64,000 nt of DNA, from NCBI GenBank assembly GCA_009193035.1, contig SWDT01000081.1, positions 186,001-250,000 of the forward strand, in the 5' to 3' direction. The stretch comes from Halicephalobus mephisto. Its lineage: Eukaryota; Nematoda; Chromadorea; Rhabditida; Panagrolaimidae. Shown here piece after piece: positions 56,201 through 64,000 of this stretch. Made by a program: the position numbers and the translations under genes. Numbering within the stretch: the stretch's first letter is position 1; the number at the start of each line of letters is the position of its first letter. The notes under the pieces were generated by a model, which was given only the letters and a program-made list of their open reading frames with translations, ran no database searches and had not been told where the DNA came from.

Positions 56201-59200
56201 CTTCACAGTAGTAATTAAAATCAAAAGTAGAATAAAACAATGTAACTGCTCACAAGGAAGTCCTCTACTTGTTCGTTAACGTTCCTGCTTCATCTTCAGA
56301 AAATAGATAACTATGGAATCCTCTAGATATAAAATATGTTCGGTTCATCTAGAGTATTTAAACCAGGTTTCGTACTCTATAATGGTTCTGTGTTCTCTAC
56401 GTCCAAACTCATCATCCTCAATGTCTGCAATTTATATCAACATTCTAAACACAAACAACAACATTGAATAAAGCATTTCTAAATTACAATAATTATAACC
56501 AGAAAGTACTTTCAAGTTAATTCTTCAAGAAATTTTGAACATTTTTCACGATGATATTGTGTAAGGTGTAAAAGATTCTAGAAAGTTATCTTCTGAAATT
56601 GGAATCATTTTCCCTGATGTTCATTGTGTTGTAAAAAACTCAAAGTCACACAGGTGGACTGTCAGCAAAGATTTATTGATGGATCAGATTGCTCATTTTC
56701 ATTACACAGCCAATGAAATCAGAAAGTTCATTCACAAGAAGTTTAATTCATGCAAAATCACGTAAATAGTTTAAAACTGTTTTTCATATTCATAAGAAAG
56801 TCAATGGAAGAGGTAGAATCTCAGATGAATCCAAACTGATGGCAATGATAAATCCACGAAAACCTTTATGAAGGTTCTTAATGGAAATCCCGATCGAAGT
56901 TAGCCAAGAATAAAACAAACTTTGAAACAGAACTCAGATACCAACTTTGGACATAAGGGAAACACGTTGATGCTTAATGTTTATATAAATGTCCCTTCGA
57001 ATTTCATAATCTTTGATGTCAGATAAAATGATAAGCTTAGCTAAGTCAAGCGAAAACCCATGGAAATCCATCCAGTATCCGTCGAATTAGAGCGATATAA
57101 AAATGTGGTTTTTCTGGAGATACCCTGTAGGAATATTGATTCTCAGTCTTTTTCAAAGGTTACTGACATTTAATCCGATCAAAAAGTGTTTGATCTTTTT
57201 TTCCATTATCGGTTGTTTTCCTTTTATAGAATTATTCCTAACTCATTTCATTCAATACTTATCCCACTTTCAGCTAATTGAAGCCGATCTATAGATCAAT
57301 AAGTTTTGTTTGTTTATTTATTTTAAGTTTTCCTTCAAGAGAAAGCCTAAATTCTCTTCTCAGTCCCTGTCGAAACGCGTTGGTTTGGTTGCTATCAATA
57401 AAAAACCTGTTAGTTTTGTAATTTTTAAAAACTAAAATACCGCAGGAGTTTTTAAAACAGTTCAGAATCCTATGGGAGATTCTGAAATTTTATAAAATCA
57501 ATGAAATTTCTGGAGTTTTTAAAGCTTCCATTAAAGGATCTAGGATTTTCTAAAATTTCACAGATGACTTTAGGATCTTCTAGAATCCTACGGAAACTTC
57601 AAAAGTCTGAAAGAAAATTGTAAAAGTTCCTAAAATTCTATTGAAACTTCTAAAATTGTTCAACACCTAACGAGAGGTTCTCAAACTTTCAAGAACCTCA
57701 TGGAAATTTCTGAAGTTTTCCAGAATTTTTAGGGGAATTTTGGAACATTTCATAAATTCCATACAAGTCTATGAAATCCTCTAGAATCTTGTAAAACCTT
57801 GGAACCAACATCTATAACTAAAAATTCTGGAAATGGATGTCAAAACATTTTCGTAACAACGCTAATTTTTTTATTTTTCCACTAACACAATTATTCTTTG
57901 GCGTGTTTTACCTAACATGTCAAGTACCTTTTTGTAGACAAATTGTCTTTGATTCGGAACGGTTTTCCTTTTTGAAATTGGTAATCGCGGCTTCACAGAA
58001 CCGGAACTAACTTTTCTGAATCTTCAATTGCACTTATTTCTTCAATCGGGGATGTTTGGTGTTTGTCCAGTTGATTTTTTCAGTAATCTAGTCTAACCAA
58101 TTTTACTTTTTAAATGCGTTTTTGTCTTTGGTAAATTTTCAGAGTTACTTTTCCATTTCATGAGTAAACGAAACTTGAAACGCGATTTTGGGAGATTGTT
58201 AGGACTTGAAGTGATTCTATTCAGAGCGATCTGGACAGTTGTGTTCTTGTTGAACTGGTCAAGAGAACCAGGAGTCCGAAAGACTTGGAGAAAATACAAA
58301 AAGTTCCGATAGCTGTCAATTTCGAGATTTTGAGCGTTGTTCAACAAAATGATCAACTACGTTTTATTGAATTATTTTTCTCTTGTCCAATTATTAAATA
58401 TAAATTAATTTAAATCCACTTTTTTGTTTATTTAAGCCTTTAAAACCACAGACTCAGAACATCGAGATTTAAAATTTTTCGAAAAAATATCACTCCAGAA
58501 ATCATTTCAGAAGTGCGGACTTTGATATTCTGTAACTTTGTCTCCATACGATTATGTGGTCAAAGTTAGGATGAAAAATTACTATTTGTCCTCCGGACTT
58601 TTGATTCTCTCGAAAATTCCTGCTATCTGTATTTCAAAGATAGATTTTCTCCAAATCACTGATCAAACAAGCTCCCACACTTTTGAAGCGTGTTGTGCAT
58701 TGGTCATTGTCAGTTTTACTTTTTTTATTGAAAAAGCTGCTCGAACACGAATAAGCAAAAGAGGTATTTGCTTTTTGGAGTTATTTTTGAGCTTGTTTCG
58801 GTCTCGATAAATATAAAAGTTTTGAGAATTTACAAAAGAAATCTGATTTATTTGGAACACATCAAAAGTCAATCATCTTCGGATTTTCCACTTTACCTTT
58901 CAAGAATGTGATTTCTTTCGTTCTTTTTATGGATTTTTGCGATCAAACGCGTCTTTTCAATTTCAAGATTTTCGTTGAGTGATGGTTTCTGGATTTTACG
59001 CTCATCAATTAATGGATTTTCTTAATTTCGTTTGAGAAGACCGACTGTGTCCCTAAATTTGTTTTTTAAAGTCCGAAAACTATTATAGAGGGGAAAACCT
59101 GGCCGAGATCCTTGTTTGTCTTTTTGCTTCCTCATTGACTTATTGAGGACCCTTGGATAAGCCCTTCTCCTTTTGCTTCCTCGTCCATTGTTTACTTTCG

Positions 59201-59604
59201 AAAAAAATCATCTTGGTCAATGAACACGTTGATGGATAGTCGAGAATAGAAATATTTCTTCTTCTCCATATTTGGAAGACAAACCTCATCTCTGGATTCT
59301 GCAAATTGAAGCTGATTCAGAAGGAAATCAACTTGGAAGATTGGATTCTTCTTGTTCTTAATTCCCTGTTCAATCCAAATTTTCCCGATCGGAAAAAAAC
59401 AAGTCGGACTCTCGCGGAGGTCACGTTTCCTCGTCACAGCTTCTTCCTTTTTGTTTCGTGAAGAGACTGTCAAAAATCCAGCATCTATTGTTTTAAAAAA
59501 TTGTTTTATTATTCTTCGCTCCGATTTGTTCATTTCGATCTGATGTAAATTCGGCTGACTCCCAGTCTGTGAAAGTTTTGGCGTTTATTATTTTAACGGA
59601 CCCG
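56201..59604. other. Long intergenic region
   Basis: About 3.4 kb without a supported gene. It includes a repetitive stretch rich in TTCTAGAA-like inverted units (57,430-57,830). Short open frames at 57,103, 58,093, 58,538 and 59,192 have hydrophobic or low-complexity translations and were not called. Confidence 0.5.
57430..57830. repeat. Short-period repeat rich in GAA/TTC inverted units
   Basis: Many imperfect copies of TTCTAGAATCC, TTCTGAAATTT, TTCCAGAATTT and TTCTAAAATT on both orientations, roughly every 25-40 bp. The motif is close to the heat-shock element nGAAnnTTCn. A similar but shorter stretch lies at 2,990-3,120 and another at about 12,800-12,915. Confidence 0.5.
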
Positions 59605-62600
59605 ATGAGCGTTTCACACTTTGGATCGTATTTGACTCTTCCACATAGTCCTCTCCAGAAGCTTGCTCAACTGACTGTTTGGTAAGTTTTTGAGTTAAAA
59701 ATGAGTTCTGAACACTTGGGTATGTGGATCTTGATTTAAGTGATGATAACTGTTGGAAAAATTTAGATATCTGAAAAATGTCATTTTTTGATTTTCCAAA
59801 TACAATTTAGTTCTTCATTAGAACATATTTGGATAGTAATTCAACGTGTCGAATGAAAATGAATGGTGTCTAAAAATTCATATTTCCGACTATTTCAAAC
59901 ATTATCCATGGTTCTCATTACAACAGATTTTGCAAAATAATTTTGACAGATCTAATAGAGGGAATGGATAATGTTTGAGAGCTTTCATTTCCGGATTTTT
60001 CGGACATTTTTTGCAAATTTGTTGGAGCTGTTTTTTGAGAGTCGATGTGACAGTTTTAATAGCTTCAAAGATAGTGTCTGAAACATTTCAATTTCCAAGT
60101 CACTAGCCACTTTTCACTGAACTTTTTTCTTTTGTCTTGCATCCTCGATTCCTGCTTCATTTCTGACTTCCGTTCTTTTCCCCTTAATGAGTCTGTTCCA
60201 TCCCAATCCATTTATCAAGTTTCCCTGTCCTTGATCGTTTGAATCCTATTACCTCTGTACCTCAACCGATAGGATCTCCTTTCTGACTATCACATGGCCA
60301 AAGATCTTGGTATTTAGTATTTTAAAAAAATAATGATAACAATCTCAGTTATTTATAAATTTCTTTCATTTTTCAAAGAACCACTTTGGATTTTTGTCAT
60401 GGGGAATGCGTTTGGTTCTTTGAACTTTGAAGAAAAACTTCAGCTAATATTCGCCTTTATCCAGATTCTGTTGGAGGAGAAGTGAGTTTTCATTATAAGA
60501 GTTGATAGACTTTCTGACCTAAATAGAAATAATGAGAAACGAAATCGACAGAAATGAGAAAAAGTCAACTTTCTCAATTTCCTCCGCAAACCATTTTTTG
60601 GAGGTCGACTAGTAATGTCCTTGATCGGATCTATCCGGTCCTATCGATTTTTACGGTTAAATGAAGAACTCAAATTTAAGATGACCTTATCTCGGCCAAT
60701 GCAAATACCTTATTGTTCAATTTTTTGTGTAAATACTTGTTTTTTCGAGTGATCATCCTTTACAGGGATAGACGGGATTTATTTTTTCCGGTTGACAAAA
60801 ATGAGTTACGATCTGCGAGCGAGCAAGAAAAACAGTTTTAATGAAAAAGAATAATATCCGGAAAATTCGACAGATATGGGTTTTCTGGACACTATCCTTC
60901 TTTTCATTAAAGCTGTCGAACTACCATTTAAAACCTGTTCCAGTAAAATCCTGGACAATGTCCAGAAAGTTCCTATTTGTGAATTATTTCAACACTATTC
61001 ATGTTTTTTAGGACTGTCAAATCAATTTTCAAAAACCTTCCAGTAAAAATTTGAATATTGTTTTGAAAAGTTTCGAAATTAGCATTTACTACACACTATG
61101 GATTTATTGGAGTTGTTTTTCTTGTCTAATAAAGACGGCGGATTTATCCTTACTTTCTGAGTATTTCCGTCCTTTTCTCGACTGGAAGACTCGATAATTC
61201 ATTCTAATTTTATTATCTTTTCGCTCTTTTTGGAACCCCAATTTTTAAGGATAGGTTACAGCTTTAATTCACACCAAACTGTACGAAAATTAATCATCAC
61301 TAATATTATCTTGTTTTCTTCGGAAAAGAAAATATTATGTACCTGTCAAATTAAATTGATGAATCTTTTCTTTTCTCCAATTATTGCCTCTATGTGATCA
61401 CCCGCGGCTTTCCTTCTCTAAGAAGAAGATCAGATATATCCATTCTTTTCTGTAAAAGGAAAGTCATGAGATGAGTAAAAGATGTTATTGATCCACTTAG
61501 TCGTGTTTTAAGTCTTTTCTTTCTATATTTTTTATTTTGAAAACTTTCAGGCCCCATCATCGATCCCCAAAAGAAGAGGAAGCAGACTTCCTACAGTCGT
61601 TGTCAATCCCGACTAGTCCGGCCATCTCGCCCGCCGGCAACATGACTAGACACGAACAGGTCAAGTCTGTTTCCAGTGTCCACAAGAGTGATTATGGCGG
61701 TTAGTTTGTGTTTTTGGAATGTAATTGGAATAGTACTGGACAGTGTCCAGGAAGTCTGTTTTAAAATTGTCTAGACACTGTTTTCTCTTTTAGAATAGGA
61801 ATTTTGACAGTTTCATTAGAATTCTTGGATAGTGTCTGGAAAACTCAAAAAGTGGATTTTCTGGACATTATCCAGCTTCTCATTGGGACTGACTTTAAGT
61901 GATAAACTTAAATACTCTAATAAACCCTCGAATAGTGTCTAGAAAGCACAAAAATGCGGAGCTTTCAGCACTATCTAGTTTTTCATTTGTATTTGTACGT
62001 GCTAAAAGATTATCAATCATTTTTTTTTCTAAAAGACCAACCTAGTAAGTTAACCTTGGTATTTTCAATTGTCCTACTTCTTTTGCTCCCTTTACCGCGA
62101 AATCCAGATTTATTTCGTTTTTTCGATCGATCGTTGTGTCAACAATGCATAAGTGCAAAAAAGTTGTTCAATCTACCTAACAATAAAATATTTATCGGCG
62201 GTGATTGGATGCTTATCGCTTTTGGTCACTTTGCCAGCTAGCAGTCAATTTTTTGATTTTTATTTTTCGTTGAGTCATATTATTGATTTTGCCTTGGGGA
62301 AACTTTATTTGAAATGTCTTTTGTTTCCAATCATTATTTTTGTATTTCCAAAACTTAAATCTACCGCATCCTCAGGGGATAATCTGTTCCAATGCTGTGT
62401 ACCGGTCCTCTCTACCTTCATGCATTCAACTTTTTTAAATACCTCAAATTCCGCGTCGAGTGGCCAGAACATTATTGTATATAAAAATACTTTTTCCTCC
62501 CCCGACAAGTTTTGTTTAACTACGTGGAAACAGAAGAACTCCAACCAGCAATCAATCGATCAAATCGGTTTCTTAGTTTGTTTGTTCACTTCTTAGTCAG

Positions 62601-63982
62601 CCGGATGCTTCATTCCTGCTTCATTTGCTCTGGAATTTTGCCTTCTCGAACGCGCCCCTATGATGGATCACAATTGTTCGTTTTAATTATTTGTTCATCT
62701 TTCCGTTAGGAAGTACAAGTTGAACGAAAGGATGGATCCATTTTTGGGTAGATCTATTTTCGCAGAAAATCATTTTATTTTCCTTTTTAAAGTTGAGGCT
62801 TTTCATTTTTGATTTTCCGACGACGAAAAAGTTTTGAGAATTATTTCTTTACAGAACAGCATATTGAACAAAAGACTTGAATAGGGTCTGGAAAATTTTG
62901 GCTTTTTGATTTTCCAGATACTATGCAAGGCTTTATTGGAGCTGTTTTTGGACAATGACTTGGCAGCTCCAATATAGATAGATAGTGTCTAGGAAATTCA
63001 CATTCCCGAATATGTCAGGAAATATCCATAATTTTCATTGGAGCTGGTTTTTCTTGAAAAATGGCTTTGACAGCTCCAATAGAAAGGATGGATGGTATCT
63101 GAAAATTTCTGATTTTCAAGTTTTTTGAACACTATCTATGGATGTACTAGCACTGTTTTTTTGGAAATGGAGTTGACAGCTCTAATGAAAGAATGAACAG
63201 CGTACAGGGAATTTTTATTTTCAACTTTTCCAAGCACTATCCAGTTTTTACTAGAGTTGATTTCTCTCTTCATTGTCTTCTGACAAATAGATTTCGAAAA
63301 CGTGGGCCTTGTCGCCCAAATAATCAATTTCACTGCGGGTGCTTTGATCATTTCGTAAATCCTGATTTGTAATTATAACGAAATATTTATTAACGTTTCA
63401 ATTTCCTTTAATTTGTATTCGGGGTGAAATTCGACAATTTCCAAGAGAAATTTATTTATGCATGTCCAGCGAGGACACGCGATGAAAAATAAACTTTCGG
63501 TTTTCTGCGGGAGAAACAGACGTCTTCCGGTGTAGGCATTAGTTTAGTGTCAACATGTTCTTGTGGACATTGAGCCTTCTTCATATGGCCCGGCTTTGCT
63601 CCAGCAGTTACTTCCAAAAGAGGTTTTTGCGAAAAAAAAATGGGAAAAGCCACTTTTTACTCTCCCTTTCAATTTTCGGTCAACTTGTTCCTTTCCCGGA
63701 GATTGAGTTTTGCCTTTGGAGACTTGTGCATCATTTTTGAAGTTGGTTGTCTTTAAAATTTTAGTCATAGGCAAAGTGGTTGACTCATTTCGTTGTTCTT
63801 TGGTCCTAAGAAGAAAGAAGTAGAACACCTGGTCTCACCTTTTGTGGCGGGCTTGGCAAATTGCCATGACAACTGGAACTTGGATTTATTGAACCTCGAG
63901 CTTTCAGGAGGCGACACTGATTGCGAAACTCATCCACCTTCGGATTCAGAAGTCCATGAAGGGGAGCTCCAGGACCCTCCAA
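59605..63982 (+). CDS. Unrecognised gene, 5' part, with two alternative first exons (runs off the window)
   Basis: Two ATG exons end in the same phase before one common exon. Exon 59605-59681 encodes MSVSHFGSYLTLPHSPLQKL and a few more residues. Exon 60399-60481 encodes MGNAFGSLNFEEKLQLIFAF and eight more; its MGN start could be N-myristoylated. Both are phase 2 and can join exon 61551-61699 (HHRSPKEEEADFLQSLSIPT, SPAISPAGNMTRHEQVKSVS), which ends in phase 1. A candidate fourth exon 63824-63982 (HLVSPFVAGLANCHDNWNLD, then acidic SGGDTDCETHPPSDSEVHEG) starts with two bases completing a codon and ends at GTGAGT. The gene continues beyond the window. Composition suggests a regulatory, partly disordered N-terminus. 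The family is not recognised. Palindromic repeats fill the introns. Confidence 0.6.
59790..60110. repeat. Diverged alternating-palindrome repeats
   Basis: Degenerate copies such as TGGATAGTAATTC, GAATGGATAATGTTTGAGAG, TTGTTGGAGCTGTTTTTTGA and GATAGTGTCTGAAACATTTC between the two alternative first exons. Confidence 0.5.
60870..61115. repeat. Alternating-palindrome repeats
   Basis: TTCTGGACACTATCC, ATTAAAGCTGTCGAAC, CTGGACAATGTCCAG and TTATTGGAGTTGTTTTTC appear in order inside the long intron. Confidence 0.6.
61725..61995. repeat. Alternating-palindrome repeats
   Basis: Three units: CTGGACAGTGTCCAGG; TTGGATAGTGTCTGG with TTTTCTGGACATTATCC and CATTGGGACTG; and GAATAGTGTCTAGAAAG with CAGCACTATC. 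Confidence 0.7.
62870..63265. repeat. Best-preserved alternating-palindrome array
   Basis: Three to four units in tandem. Each has a GATAGTGTCT-type left arm, then about 20-30 bp, then a GAACACTATC- or AGATACTATGC-type right arm. These are followed by TTATTGGAGCTGTTTTTGG and TGGCAGCTCCAATATAGA. The two palindromes clearly alternate with a period of about 100-115 bp. Confidence 0.75.
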
Positions 63983-64000
63983 GTGAGTTGACGTCGATCT

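Noticed and set aside
1..64000. tRNA, rRNA, SL RNA or CRISPR array
   Set aside because: No GTTCRANNC-type B box within a foldable cloverleaf, no rRNA blocks and no regular direct repeats with spacers were found. The palindromic repeats have irregular spacing and are not CRISPR-like.

Overview
The window is about 64 kb of AT-rich animal DNA (roughly 35% G+C) and almost certainly comes from a nematode. Four observations point there. Many introns are only 41-55 nt long and end in TTTCAG or TTTTAG. The gene set includes an innexin, two secreted As-p18-type fatty-acid-binding proteins and a seven-helix receptor of nematode chemoreceptor type. Several co-oriented genes are packed about 110-230 bp apart, as in nematode operons. 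No prokaryotic, CRISPR, tRNA or rRNA feature was found. Exon boundaries were read by eye from GT/AG (once GC/AG) signals and from phase, so some could be off by a base.

Layout. 0.4-3.9 kb (+): innexin with two alternative N-terminal modules. 4.1-5.3 kb (-): PP4 regulatory subunit 2. 5.9-10.6 kb (+): UDP-glucose:glycoprotein glucosyltransferase. 11.3-13.0 kb (-): TTD14-like P-loop/CYTH protein. 13-19 kb: gene-poor and repeat-rich, with a MITE-like element, a GC-rich island and two orphan exons. 19.2-24.0 kb (+): arylacetamide-deacetylase-type hydrolase. From 24.9 to 50.5 kb every gene lies on the minus strand: VPS45, a chitin-binding/LDLa mucin-like protein, a seven-helix receptor, a MATH-BTB protein, a PA-TM-RING E3 with a decayed duplicate, a stomatin, two 3-hydroxyacyl-CoA dehydrogenases and a HORMA protein. 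51.8-56.1 kb (+): ribosomal protein uL13 (RPL13A), ELP6 and two secreted fatty-acid-binding proteins. 59.6-64 kb (+): the 5' part of an unrecognised gene with two alternative first exons, running off the window.

How the genes relate. Most are unrelated housekeeping functions: ER glycoprotein quality control, endosomal SNARE control, translation, tRNA modification and lipid oxidation. Two clusters look like operons: uL13-ELP6-LBP, and HORMA-HADH-HADH. Tandem duplication is the other main theme (innexin 5' modules, PA-TM-RING copy, HADH pair, LBP pair).

The most distinctive unexplained structure is a dispersed repeat made of two alternating palindromes (GGATAGTGTC/GACACTATCC and ATTGGAGCTG/CAGCTCCAAT). 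It fills introns and intergenic gaps in at least ten places. Other points worth checking are a near-identical tract inside the otherwise decayed RING-gene copy, and a sharp codon-usage change inside UGGT.
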